Assembly: GCA_945888995.1 (NCBI GenBank)
Contig: CAMDBA010000001.1
Location: 96,569 to 160,568 of the forward strand
Source of the DNA: a bacterium UBP8_UBA817
GTDB lineage: Bacteria > Margulisbacteria > Marinamargulisbacteria > CAMDBA01
DNA length: 64,000 nucleotides
Direction: 5' to 3'
This document shows, piece by piece, positions 44,924 to 54,470 of this stretch. A program made the position numbers and the translations under genes. Position 1 is the first letter of the stretch; each line of letters opens with the position of its first letter. The notes beneath the pieces were generated by a model, which worked only from the letters and a program-made list of their open reading frames with translations, made no database searches and was not told where the DNA came from.

Positions 44924-47002
44924 CTATTTTTGGACCACGCTTTCAAAATACGCGCTAATTCCACGACAGACGGCTTCCGCCACTTTTTGACGAAATTCAG
45001 GATCACGAAGCAAGAGGTTTTCGGACGGGTTCGTAATAAAAAGAGGCTCCACAAGGGCAGCTGGCATTTTTGAATTACGCAGGACATACAAACCGGCTTT
45101 TTTGACACCGTTATTGCGGACACCGATGACTTTGACGAGTTCCGTTTGCAAAAACTGGGAGACAGGGAGATCTTCAGCTTTAAAATAATACGTCTCAGTT
45201 CCATTCGCATCCGGACTTGAAAATGAGTTAATATGAATGCTGACAAAAAGCGACGCTTTACGCATATTGGCCAAAACAACCCGTTCCTGAAGGCCGACAT
45301 AACTATCATCCGAACGAGACATGACCACCGTATAGGAATTTTTGATCAGCAACTCCGCCACCCTCCGGCTAATATCCAACGTATATCCTTTTTCGAAATC
45401 ACCAGCTACCCCAATCGCGCCAGGATCTGTTCCGCCATGACCGGCATCGATCACCACTAGTTTTTGGCCTCCAGGAGGCGGAGTCGAAGAAACTTCGGTC
45501 AAGATCGCTGTTTCAGACACTAAGGCAAAGCGAATTTTAAGCCCCTCCTTGGTTTTCTGGAAGTTATAGGTAAACGGTTTTCCTACGGTTAATACCAACT
45601 GAACACCCGGTGTCGGTAAGACTTCGTTAATTACACTGGCGGCAAGAAATACCGAATTAAATGACGCAACGCCATTTCCGACATTCGGAAGCAGCAGATT
45701 TAGGGTCTGGGTCTGCTTATCTTTTGATAGTTGATAGGTATAGTCTCCGTTTACAGCGAGTAATATTTCAGCGCCATTGTTGATTTTTGTCTCTTCAATC
45801 GCGGTTAAAAATGGAAAAAATGTCATATAAACTCCGTCGGGGGTCATGCGCTGCTTTATCTGGCACGAACGTGACATATCCAAGACCACCTGAGTTGCGT
45901 TTTTACGGGTTTCCACCTTAATACGGGTCAATATCGACTCAGAAACCGCTACTTGCGAGGCCTGAACGGCATTATAGGTAAAAGGCAAATCAATGCGTAT
46001 TTTCCCGGGCGTTTTTGTGATCGAAGGCGGCCTGGAAAGCTGAGTAGATGACTTAATATATAGTGTATAGAGACCGGCTTGCTTATTTACCGAAACAGAC
46101 TGAATTTTAGGTAAGAGTTGAATAATATGTTTTGACGCATCATAACTCAGCGCATAGTCAAAAACAGACACCACATCCGATAAAGGAATATAACAGGAAA
46201 GACCGACTTTAATAGCCGGATTCTGATTGGTTTTAGTAAAAACGCCTTGCAACGATCGAATGGTCACCGTGTTAGTCTTGAGCGAAAATGTCACGGTAAT
46301 CCCATTTCTTGCAAAGCTCATCGCATCTTTTGACGCACTGACTTTATAGCCTTCGCCAATTAAAACATCCGTCATATCCACGAACATCCGGTCTTGGTTA
46401 TATCGGAGCTTTCCCTTCAACGGATATGTCGTCGGACCGACCATTAATACGGGTGGCCGTGCTAGGTCAAAGCGCGGTAATACACTATCCGAGAGTTTTG
46501 CATACCGGTCGCCGGTGGTGGCAATCAAGGCATTTTTGACCGCACCGCCTACAGGGTTAGAGCGCACTTCCGGCTTGAAGGTTAAATTAAGACGATTGGC
46601 TTTTAACTCATATCCAATTCCAATGGTATTACAAAACTCCTGGAGCGGCAGGTATAAACTTGTATCAATGGTCTGCGTCGGCTCGCTAAATACAAATTGA
46701 TTTTCATCAATCCAATATTCGGCGGAATTCACCTCAACAATGCAATGGCGCCCATTAAAATCAAATTCGTAGGAGAGATCTTTACGATTATAGCTCACGG
46801 GTGTACCTAAGATCACGCCTAAATCCCGAACCGGAACCAGAACAATTCCATCACGGATTAGCATATCGGTATTGACGTCCCGGTATACCGTATTCCAATA
46901 AACCTGAGGCAAGGCCAATGAGGCGGCTGTAAGCATGCCTAAAATGCATACGGTCAGCAGACTTATAAAAAAAAGCCGTTTAATAACAGAAAGAATGGCC
47001 AT
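44924..47002 (-). CDS. N-acetylmuramoyl-L-alanine amidase with copper-amine-oxidase-like and AMIN domains
   Basis: 692 residues with a signal peptide (MAILSVIKRLFFISLLTVCILG...). N-terminal stalk-like copper-amine-oxidase N domains (about 30-300; PVRDLGVILGTPVSY, LPLQEFCNTIGIGYE), AMIN-type beta domains (about 300-500), and a C-terminal Amidase_3 zinc domain (about 515-690). Zinc and catalytic residues are visible in VIDAGHGGTDPGAIG, FEKGYTLDISRRV, LFVSIHINSFSS and ALVEPLFITN. It cuts septal peptidoglycan to separate daughter cells, which fits its place just downstream of ftsZ. Confidence 0.93.
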   Translation of the reverse strand: MAILSVIKRLFFISLLTVCILGMLTAASLALPQVYWNTVYRDVNTDMLIRDGIVLVPVRDLGVILGTPVSYNRKDLSYEFDFNGRHCIVEVNSAEYWIDENQFVFSEPTQTIDTSLYLPLQEFCNTIGIGYELKANRLNLTFKPEVRSNPVGGAVKNALIATTGDRYAKLSDSVLPRFDLARPPVLMVGPTTYPLKGKLRYNQDRMFVDMTDVLIGEGYKVSASKDAMSFARNGITVTFSLKTNTVTIRSLQGVFTKTNQNPAIKVGLSCYIPLSDVVSVFDYALSYDASKHIIQLLPKIQSVSVNKQAGLYTLYIKSSTQLSRPPSITKTPGKIRIDLPFTYNAVQASQVAVSESILTRIKVETRKNATQVVLDMSRSCQIKQRMTPDGVYMTFFPFLTAIEETKINNGAEILLAVNGDYTYQLSKDKQTQTLNLLLPNVGNGVASFNSVFLAASVINEVLPTPGVQLVLTVGKPFTYNFQKTKEGLKIRFALVSETAILTEVSSTPPPGGQKLVVIDAGHGGTDPGAIGVAGDFEKGYTLDISRRVAELLIKNSYTVVMSRSDDSYVGLQERVVLANMRKASLFVSIHINSFSSPDANGTETYYFKAEDLPVSQFLQTELVKVIGVRNNGVKKAGLYVLRNSKMPAALVEPLFITNPSENLLLRDPEFRQKVAEAVCRGISAYFESVVQK

Positions 47003-47031
47003 GAACCGCCTCAGTAGCCTAAAAAACGAGC

Positions 47032-48156
47032 TTAGCTTAAGTTTCTCAAGAAGGCGGGCACATCGAGATTATCAATATCATCCAGGTCAGCAGACGGAGG
47101 AGAAATAACCTCTTTTTCTTTCTTGGTATAATGGACTTCTTCCGGCTGCTCAGATTCGGCAGGCTCGGTAAATGCCGCTTCCGGTTTATGATAATGCCCG
47201 TACCTGCTGGTGCGCTTAAACCCGGTGGCGATGACCGTGACCACAATTTCATCGTGGAGACGCTCGTCAATCACCGAACCGAATAAGATGTTGGCCTCCG
47301 GATCCACAGCGGAATAAATAACATCAGCCGCATTATGCACTTCATGAAGCGACATATTTTCACCTCCGGTAATGTTTAAAATTACCCCGGTTGCACCATC
47401 AATGGTTTCTTCCAAAAGTGGGGAGGAAACCGCTTGTTCTGCGGCTTCGATTGCACGGTTTTCACCCGTTGCCCGGCCGATCCCCATCATAGCGGATCCG
47501 GAATCTCTCATAATAGTTTTAACGTCTGCGAAATCAAGATTGATTAATCCTGGAATTGTGATCAAATCGGCGATACCCTGAACACCTTGGCGCAAAACAT
47601 CATCTGCAATTTTGAAGGCTTCGACCATTGAAGTCATCCGTTCGACCACCTGTAAAAGCTTGTCGTTAGGAATAACAATCAACGCATCGACTTGTTCGCG
47701 AAGCTTATCGATCCCTTCTTCACCCTGACGGGCACGAACCGGACCTTCAAAACGAAACGGCTTTGTGACAACCGCGATTGTCAGTGCGCCCATATCTTTG
47801 GCTATTTTAGCTACCACAGGAGCAGCGCCCGTACCGGTCCCCCCGCCCATACCGGCAGTGATAAACACCATATCCGCACCTTCGAGCGCAGATTCAATAT
47901 CTTCTTTGCTTTCTTTGGCCGCTTGTTCACCGACAGCGGGAACAGCGCCTCCGCCGAGGCCTTTGGTTAATTTGGTTCCGATTTGGAGTTTATTTTCAGC
48001 TAAGCTAACGTTAATGGCCTGAATATCCGTATTCACAACCCAAAATTCTACGCCATTTAGTGCGGAACCGATCATCCGGTTAACCGCATTACTACCGCCG
48101 CCGCCAATACCCATGACTTTAATATTGGCAAATTGTTTAAGGGTTTCTGAACTCAA
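47032..48156 (-). CDS. ftsZ: Cell division protein FtsZ
   Basis: Tubulin-like GTPase forming the division ring. 374 residues: [15 protein letters not shown], the tubulin signature [24 protein letters not shown], a short acidic linker and the C-terminal peptide [11 protein letters not shown] that binds FtsA/ZipA-like partners. No ftsA or ftsQ lies beside it. It has its own promoter. Confidence 0.98.
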   Translation of the reverse strand: MSSETLKQFANIKVMGIGGGGSNAVNRMIGSALNGVEFWVVNTDIQAINVSLAENKLQIGTKLTKGLGGGAVPAVGEQAAKESKEDIESALEGADMVFITAGMGGGTGTGAAPVVAKIAKDMGALTIAVVTKPFRFEGPVRARQGEEGIDKLREQVDALIVIPNDKLLQVVERMTSMVEAFKIADDVLRQGVQGIADLITIPGLINLDFADVKTIMRDSGSAMMGIGRATGENRAIEAAEQAVSSPLLEETIDGATGVILNITGGENMSLHEVHNAADVIYSAVDPEANILFGSVIDERLHDEIVVTVIATGFKRTSRYGHYHKPEAAFTEPAESEQPEEVHYTKKEKEVISPPSADLDDIDNLDVPAFLRNLS

Positions 48157-48240
48157 TGGTGTCGCCTAACTCTTGAAAGAATGGTAAAAATTTATTTTTT
48201 TTCGATCGCAGCCCGCTTCTGAGCTCAAAAGATTAGCGTG

Positions 48241-48270
48241 ATTATAACACGCGAAAAAGAGGGGTAGCAA
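48241..48270 (-). promoter_or_regulatory. Promoter of ftsZ, -10 inside an inverted repeat
   Basis: The minus strand has TTGCTA (48265-48270), 18 bases, then TATAAT (48241-48246). The -10 is framed by GCGTG and CACGC (about 48236-48252), which could be an operator. The start codon is 85 bases downstream. Confidence 0.5.
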
Positions 48271-48275
48271 CTATT

Positions 48276-49028
48276 TTATTGCACCACGTCAAATTCAAAT
48301 TCGGTCTGACCATCAATTCCGTCGGAGGATTTAAAAACGGCGTTATAGTGTCCTTTTTCGAGGCTCACTTGCTTTATATAGAGGCGTTTTGCATTGGCAA
48401 GAACCGGCCAATATCGAGTGAATTCACCTGAATAAACCGATTCTTTTCCTTGGAAGGGCCATACACCGACGGCTTTAAAAACCTCGACATCCACACTTGG
48501 ACGAACATGAAGCGGTCCCGGATTAGAAATTGCCGCGTTAAGTGCCCCCTTATTATAAGAAACGTCTGACACGCTTACCTTCGCTGCCGGCAACCCCATC
48601 GGCCAGACGTAAACCGGAATTCCAATACCGACCGAAATCGACATTTGGTTTGGCTTACTGATGTCCGCTTCCCCGACTAATAGCTTTACCATATATTCTT
48701 TTTTAGGCTCGGCAGGAATTAGAATCGTGTACGGCGCATCAATAAAATTGTCCCCTTTTTTGGCTTTCTTTACGGTTTTCGGAATCGTGATCCAGGTTCC
48801 GGAGAACGGTTCTTTCATATCCGACACTGAATTACCCTGATAGTCTATATTCCAATTCTGCAGCTGAATCGAAATCGCCTCAGCATCCGTATACGCCCGA
48901 AAGGAACTCTTATACACGATATCCGGATTAACCGGAATCTCAATAACCCCGACAGAGGTTCCTAAGGCAAACACTAAATTCGACAGACCTAATAATCCGA
49001 TAAAAATCGCTAAAAACAGATTCTTCAT
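48276..49028 (-). CDS. Secreted PapD-like (immunoglobulin-fold) protein, unknown role
   Basis: 250 residues from the ATG at 49026-49028 (MKNLFLAIFIGLLGLSNLVFA, signal peptide), with AGGAG nine bases upstream. The beta-rich mature part resembles the first domain of periplasmic pilus chaperones (ISVGIGIPVYVWP near the middle, then a second beta domain). No usher or pilin gene is nearby. It lies between parB and the ftsZ promoter. The fold assignment is by pattern only. Confidence 0.6.
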   Translation of the reverse strand: MKNLFLAIFIGLLGLSNLVFALGTSVGVIEIPVNPDIVYKSSFRAYTDAEAISIQLQNWNIDYQGNSVSDMKEPFSGTWITIPKTVKKAKKGDNFIDAPYTILIPAEPKKEYMVKLLVGEADISKPNQMSISVGIGIPVYVWPMGLPAAKVSVSDVSYNKGALNAAISNPGPLHVRPSVDVEVFKAVGVWPFQGKESVYSGEFTRYWPVLANAKRLYIKQVSLEKGHYNAVFKSSDGIDGQTEFEFDVVQ

Positions 49029-49082
49029 TGATATGGGCTCCTCGTCCAAAAGAACTACTACAACGTCTATATTATATTGATG

Positions 49083-49919
49083 CTATGAGTTTGACTCTTC
49101 CAATAATCTCATAATCTTTGCGAATTCATCGGCAGTTTTATACTTCAGCTCGATTTTTCCGGTCTCCCGGGTTCCGTTAATACGTACCGGCATGGCGTAT
49201 TTTTGTGCAAACATGTTTTCGATTTCTTTGAAATAAAGCCGATCATGCTTTGATTTTTTTGGCTTTTTCGAGACCATTTTCTCTAAGTCCCGAACGTTGA
49301 GTTTATGGGTAATAATCTGATTATAATACTCAATCATTTCCGCTTCGGTTTTGAGTGATAGCAGGGTCCGGGCGTGACCTTCAGTCAACTCGCCGGCGAC
49401 CAATGAGTCTTTGATAATCTGAGGTAAATTCAACAGTCGCAAGGTATTAGATACCGTCGATCTATTTTTGCCAAATAACTGCGCGATTTCCTGATGAGTA
49501 AGCTGAAATTCATCAATTAACCGTGCATACCCCTGTGCGATTTCCATAGGGTTGAGGTCCTCACGTTGAAGATTTTCGATCAGCGCTAACTGCAAGGTCT
49601 CTTTATCGGATAAATCCTTCACGATAGCAGGCACCGTATCCATGTTGGCGAGCTGGCATGCGCGATATCGGCGCTCACCGGCCACGATTTCGTAGTGGCC
49701 CGATTGACGCCTAACCAAAATTGGCTGATTGAGTCCGAATTTCTGAATAGATTCGGCTAATGACGCTAATGATTCGGATGAAAATTCTCGTCTCGGCTGG
49801 TAAATACCGGGGCGAATGTCTCCGATCGCAATGTTCATAATGGTTCGGCCGGAGGCTAAAACGGTCCGGGGAATTAAAGCTTCTAATCCTTTACCTAATC
49901 TTGTGGCGTTATTTGACAC
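49083..49919 (-). CDS. parB: Chromosome partitioning protein ParB
   Basis: CTP-dependent clamp that loads at parS. 278 residues from a GTG at 49917-49919 (VSNNATRLGKGLEAL), which has AAGGAGG eight bases upstream and overlaps parA. Motifs: IYQPRREFSSESLASL, the CTP-binding GERRYRACQLAN, the ENLQREDLNPMEIAQGY stretch and a helix-turn-helix (LTHQEIAQLFGKNRSTVSN). Two parS sites lie within 5 kb. Confidence 0.97.
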   Translation of the reverse strand: MSNNATRLGKGLEALIPRTVLASGRTIMNIAIGDIRPGIYQPRREFSSESLASLAESIQKFGLNQPILVRRQSGHYEIVAGERRYRACQLANMDTVPAIVKDLSDKETLQLALIENLQREDLNPMEIAQGYARLIDEFQLTHQEIAQLFGKNRSTVSNTLRLLNLPQIIKDSLVAGELTEGHARTLLSLKTEAEMIEYYNQIITHKLNVRDLEKMVSKKPKKSKHDRLYFKEIENMFAQKYAMPVRINGTRETGKIELKYKTADEFAKIMRLLEESNS

Positions 49920-50679
49920 GGGCCAAAACCTCCTTTGTAAGATTGAAATAAGCAAGTGATCCCTTGGAAGTGGGATTATATAAGGCAATGGGAAGTCCAT
50001 GGCTAGGCGCTTCCGTCAGCCGAGTGTTTCGGGGAATGATGGTATCGAAAACAAGTTCTTTAAAATAAGATCTCGTATTTTCTGCCACCAATTTATTAAT
50101 GGCAGTCCGGCGATCAAACATGGTCAGCAAAATCCCTAAAATCTCAAGATTGGGATTTAAATTATCCTGAATGAGCCTGATCGTATTCAAAAGACTGGCG
50201 ACCCCTTCGAGCGCAAAGTATTCGCACTGAACCGGAACGACCGCTTTATCCGAGGCCACTAATGCATTCAATGTCAAAAGCCCAAGCGACGGTGGACAAT
50301 CGATAATAATAAAATCATAGAAAGTCTTTAGAATCTCGATTTTACGTGAGAGCAGCGTTTCACGTGAAACAAGGTGCACCATTTCGACTTCGGCCCCGGC
50401 CAGATCACGGGTAGCGGGAACGATGTGAAGATTATCAAAAGGCGTCGGATAAAGCGCCTCCTCTAGCGTATCGCTATCCAATAACAAATCATAAATATTT
50501 GCTTTAATCTGAGATTGGTTTAAACCAATTCCCGATGTCGCATTGGATTGGGAATCCATATCGACAATCAGGGTTTTGTGACCATTTTCGCTCAAGAATG
50601 AGGCTAAATTAATCGCAGTTGTCGTTTTTCCGACTCCGCCTTTTTGATTCACGATAGAGAGAACAAGTGCTTTAGTCAT
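49909..50679 (-). CDS. parA: Chromosome partitioning ATPase ParA (Soj)
   Basis: Deviant Walker ATPase that moves ParB-bound origins. 256 residues with NQKGGVGKTTTAINLA at the start, IIDCPPSLGLLTLNAL and TMFDRRTAINKLVAE. No N-terminal DNA-binding domain, so it is the chromosomal type. A parS site lies inside its coding sequence. Confidence 0.97.
   Translation of the reverse strand: MTKALVLSIVNQKGGVGKTTTAINLASFLSENGHKTLIVDMDSQSNATSGIGLNQSQIKANIYDLLLDSDTLEEALYPTPFDNLHIVPATRDLAGAEVEMVHLVSRETLLSRKIEILKTFYDFIIIDCPPSLGLLTLNALVASDKAVVPVQCEYFALEGVASLLNTIRLIQDNLNPNLEILGILLTMFDRRTAINKLVAENTRSYFKELVFDTIIPRNTRLTEAPSHGLPIALYNPTSKGSLAYFNLTKEVLARVK
50356..50371. promoter_or_regulatory. parS site 1 (inside parA)
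   Basis: CGTTTCACGTGAAACA differs from the consensus TGTTTCACGTGAAACA only at the first base and contains the full 14-bp palindrome. Confidence 0.93.
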
Positions 50680-50719
50680 CCCAAGAGTATAGCATTGGTT
50701 AGAAATCTAAAAAATGGTT

Positions 50720-51328
50720 TTATAAAGAAAGTAAATTCTTCAATTTCTCGAATTTCTTTGGACCAATGCCGGGAATTTCTAATAACTCCTCCACCTTCGA
50801 GAATGATACATGTTGAGATTTATATAATAAAATCCGGTCAGCCATTGCAGGGCCAACACCTGGAAGCTGAACCAATTCTGCTTTCGTGGCCGTATTTAAA
50901 TTAATTACACCACCGGCTGACACCGACGAAACGGGATAGGCATCGGCAACCGGATCCGAGTCAGACCGCTGGGCCGATTTCACCTTCAAAAATGGAACAA
51001 AAATACGCTGACCATCACGCACTTTTTGAGCTAAATTCACTTTATCCAAATCTGCATGGTCGGCTAGCCCGCCCGCGATGCGAATCACATCCATTCCCCG
51101 GGTGCCTGCCGGGATATTATAGACCCCTGGATCACGAACCGCACCCGCGACATGCACCATCACCAAAGAGACCGGAGGGGTCGGCATATCCGCCCCGGCT
51201 TTGACCTTAATCAATTTCAATTCTCCGCTATCCAAAGGCTTAAAATATAATTGATATAATCCGAAAAGCCCGCCGATTAAAAATATGAGCGCCCCGATAA
51301 CAAGCATTTTTTTCTGTTCGTTCGACAT
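50720..51328 (-). CDS. comEA: ComEA-like DNA-binding protein
   Basis: Binds DNA outside the inner membrane during natural transformation. 202 residues: one N-terminal membrane anchor, an SLBB domain (HVAGAVRDPGVYNIPAGTR) and a C-terminal pair of helix-hairpin-helix motifs (INLNTATKAELVQLPGVGP and LLEIPGIGPKKFEKLK). comEC is not in the window. Two bases downstream of addA. Confidence 0.92.
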   Translation of the reverse strand: MSNEQKKMLVIGALIFLIGGLFGLYQLYFKPLDSGELKLIKVKAGADMPTPPVSLVMVHVAGAVRDPGVYNIPAGTRGMDVIRIAGGLADHADLDKVNLAQKVRDGQRIFVPFLKVKSAQRSDSDPVADAYPVSSVSAGGVINLNTATKAELVQLPGVGPAMADRILLYKSQHVSFSKVEELLEIPGIGPKKFEKLKNLLSL

Positions 51329-51329
51329 T

Positions 51330-54300
51330 TTAGACTCCCTCTAAAAACCGCGCCGTTGTGGGGCAATCGGTATTGAATTTATAAACATGACAGGATTCGC
51401 ACAAGGCAAGCGGCGGCGCTATCCATTCTAAGTCGACTTCAAGCGCTTTCGCAATCCGGGAAATGAGAGTAGAGATATCTGCCAGCTCAGAATCCGTAAA
51501 GGTATAGGTGACATGATGTCCTGTACGAGTAAAATACAAGGTCGCAATCGGTGGCGAAGTGAGCTCCGGATGCCGCTCTTTAAGGGCTAAAACATAGACG
51601 CCAAGCTGAAATTTATAGGCTTTTTCTATTTTTTCTGAGTTATCAGCTTCAAGAAAGCCTGTCTTATAGTCCACGATTTCCAGTTTACCCGGTGACTTCA
51701 AAACGAGGTCCATCCGCCCGATAATCAGAAGTGAGTCGATTTTAAGGTTCAGAGGAAATTCGGTAAAAGCCTCGGCCTGCCGAGACCTGGCCAGAATATC
51801 TGACTTAGAAAAGCGATCAAGATGGGTTTGAATCTCGGCAATCAGGGACAAATCATCCTGCCATTTTAGCCCAGCGATCTGCGTAATATAAGATGAAATA
51901 AGGTCTGAATCCGGGGTGAGTTCCAGACTTAGCATTTTGGCCTGAAATAACCGGTGCACAATATCGCCAAATAAGGCAGCGTCTAAGGCAGACGATGAGA
52001 GTCGGGTAGTCGCTTCAGCAGAAACTTGCTGAAACGATTTTAGTGCATATTTACGGGGACACTCTAAGTACAGCTCCAAATCTGACACCGTCATATACCG
52101 GATACGCCGGGCGGAGCAAGGCCGATTTATGCTGAATTTTAAACTAGGAGATACTATTTCTTCTGGAGCCCCACTCTCCCGCTGAGAGATTCCGACAAGA
52201 GGACTGGTATAAAATGGATAAACCAAGCTGGATTCACGAGACGACATCTTCCCGTCATCAAAGTCGAATACCGACTGAAGAAAGCCTAAAAATGAGTGCT
52301 CTGTCGGCCGTTTACGTTGCCGTGCTGATAAGAAGAGATGGGTTTTGGCGCGGGTACATGCAACATAAAAAATGCGCTTTTCCTCGTCGATTAGCTGATC
52401 ACCACATCGCTTTAATACCGCCTCCCGTATCACATTTTTAGTATCGCCTTTCAAGCTCAGGCCAATTCCGACCTCATCGGCAACCACAATGCGCTGCATA
52501 AAGGGGAAATTAAACTTTTGATCGAGGTCCGACATCATTACAACAGGAAACTCCAGGCCTTTTGAGGCATGAATCGTCAGAATCTGGACTTTATCCGATT
52601 CGGAGGTCAGAGTCTCCTCAGCCTCCAGCGCGGTCTGAGCAAGATGATGATCCAAGATTTCTTCAACATCCGACCAATCCGCATATTCAATTTCAAGAAT
52701 GGTTCTGAGCTTGGCAATGAGTTTTTGGATATTGGCCCATTTACGCTCGCCTTCAGGCTGAGACAGATACACCACATCGGCGCCGGTCTGCCTCAAGGCG
52801 CTTTCCACCAAATCCGCCAGAGGCTGCAAATGCTTCGACCGTACCCACTCACCGATTTTTATAGCCGCGTCCAAAATCAAAGGTACGTCTGATTCGGAAA
52901 AGCCTTGGGCCTGAAGGTCCTGGGGTAAGCTGGTGGCAAGTCGATTTAATTTGTCTACTAATTTAGGTTCATGACAGGCCTGATAGAGCGCTAAAATCCC
53001 CTCTTCCGAAAGTCCGAACAAGGGAGACTTCAGAACGCCGATCCAATTCAAATTCTGATAAGGGCTCAAAATCGCCTTCACCAAATGATACAGATCCAGC
53101 ACTTCAGATTTTCTAAAAAAACCTTGTCCCGAGTAGACTTCGGCGGGAATCCCTTGGGCATTGAGCGCATGACGAATGATCTCTAAATGGCGCTTGGTAC
53201 GGCACAAAATGGCAACGTCGCTGAAGGCAAGATCCGGGTTATCCGTTTTGAGCCGGAGAATTTGCCCCGCCATCCAGTCATACTGATGATGCTTTTCGCT
53301 TTCTTCAAATAGCGCAAACTGCACGGAGGCAGAAGCGGATACAAAACCGGACGCAATTAATGGTCGGTAGGACTCGGGATCGAATAAGCATCGGAAGAGC
53401 TCATTTATAAACTCCAGAATCATCGGGTGAGACCTGAAATTCTCGTTCATTAAGACCACTTCCGACGTGGTATTGGCCAGCTCAAACTGATCTCTCGCGG
53501 CCATAAATAACGCCGGCTCCGCACTTCTGAACGAGTATATCGATTGCTTCATATCACCGACTAAAAATAGCTTTCGATCGGCGGATAGCGCCTGGCTCTT
53601 AATTAGATTCAGAACCAGGGCCCATTGTAGCCGATCCGTGTCTTGAAATTCATCCACCATGATGTAGGCAAAATGGGATTGATAATACTGTTTCACGACC
53701 TCGGATTCGGATAAAAGTGCGGAGGCTTTTTCGATCAAATCGTCCGAATCCAGACCGCCCTGCTGGATTTTCAAATCCTCATACCGTGCCAGATATACCG
53801 CAAATATCTCGCCCAACGCGGCTAAAAGCGACACCGATTTTGCGGCAAGGCCTTTCTCGTCAGGCGCCATAGGGCCGAAGACGGCCAGAATGTCCTCGAT
53901 CGGCTCCATGGCGTATTTTGACATCCATGGTGCGATTGCACGTTTCACGTGAAACAATGCGTCCAAATCTTCTCTTAATTGACGGGCTGAGTGGGATAAT
54001 AAATAGGTTTTTAAGGCCGGAGACTCCTGGCGCTGAAGCTGTCGGATGGCATCGCGCATGGCCTGACGCCGCATCATAGAAGCCACGTCTTCCTCTAATA
54101 CGGCAAATGAGGGATCCAACCGGGCCTCGATGGGAAATCGGCGCAATATCGCCGAGCAAAATCCGTGAATCGTCGAAATCTGGATTTGACCGAACGACCG
54201 AATGAGAGACTGATACCGATCATGCCCGATGTCATCGGCCACTTTTTCGATCTCATGGCGGAGGCGCGCCTTCATTTCAGAAGCCGCTTTTCGGGTAAAG

Positions 54301-54470
54301 GTAATGGCCACCACCTGACTGACATCCAAATGAGGATTGGAAAGCAAAATATCTAAAAGACGATGGACCAATACCGTCGTTTTACCGGATCCTGCTCCTG
54401 CTTCCACAAAAATATTCGCATCTAATCTCAATGCTTTTGATTGAGACGCTGTGAAATTGGGTTTAGCCAT
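51330..54470 (-). CDS. addA: AddA-type helicase/nuclease
   Basis: ATP-driven helicase and nuclease subunit for double-strand break processing. 1046 residues from the ATG at 54468-54470 (MAKPNFTASQSKALRL). UvrD-type motifs: EAGAGSGKTTVLVHRLL (Walker A), IMVDEFQDTDRLQW, LVGDMKQSIYSFR. The C-terminal RecB-like nuclease has LEIVDYKTG. Cysteines C804, C1024, C1027 and C1036 have the spacing of an iron-sulphur staple, which Bacillus AddA lacks. Overlaps addB by eight bases and contains a parS site. Confidence 0.93.
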   Translation of the reverse strand: MAKPNFTASQSKALRLDANIFVEAGAGSGKTTVLVHRLLDILLSNPHLDVSQVVAITFTRKAASEMKARLRHEIEKVADDIGHDRYQSLIRSFGQIQISTIHGFCSAILRRFPIEARLDPSFAVLEEDVASMMRRQAMRDAIRQLQRQESPALKTYLLSHSARQLREDLDALFHVKRAIAPWMSKYAMEPIEDILAVFGPMAPDEKGLAAKSVSLLAALGEIFAVYLARYEDLKIQQGGLDSDDLIEKASALLSESEVVKQYYQSHFAYIMVDEFQDTDRLQWALVLNLIKSQALSADRKLFLVGDMKQSIYSFRSAEPALFMAARDQFELANTTSEVVLMNENFRSHPMILEFINELFRCLFDPESYRPLIASGFVSASASVQFALFEESEKHHQYDWMAGQILRLKTDNPDLAFSDVAILCRTKRHLEIIRHALNAQGIPAEVYSGQGFFRKSEVLDLYHLVKAILSPYQNLNWIGVLKSPLFGLSEEGILALYQACHEPKLVDKLNRLATSLPQDLQAQGFSESDVPLILDAAIKIGEWVRSKHLQPLADLVESALRQTGADVVYLSQPEGERKWANIQKLIAKLRTILEIEYADWSDVEEILDHHLAQTALEAEETLTSESDKVQILTIHASKGLEFPVVMMSDLDQKFNFPFMQRIVVADEVGIGLSLKGDTKNVIREAVLKRCGDQLIDEEKRIFYVACTRAKTHLFLSARQRKRPTEHSFLGFLQSVFDFDDGKMSSRESSLVYPFYTSPLVGISQRESGAPEEIVSPSLKFSINRPCSARRIRYMTVSDLELYLECPRKYALKSFQQVSAEATTRLSSSALDAALFGDIVHRLFQAKMLSLELTPDSDLISSYITQIAGLKWQDDLSLIAEIQTHLDRFSKSDILARSRQAEAFTEFPLNLKIDSLLIIGRMDLVLKSPGKLEIVDYKTGFLEADNSEKIEKAYKFQLGVYVLALKERHPELTSPPIATLYFTRTGHHVTYTFTDSELADISTLISRIAKALEVDLEWIAPPLALCESCHVYKFNTDCPTTARFLEGV
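53941..53956. promoter_or_regulatory. parS site 2 (inside addA)
   Basis: CGTTTCACGTGAAACA, identical over 16 bases to site 1, 3.6 kb away. Confidence 0.93.
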
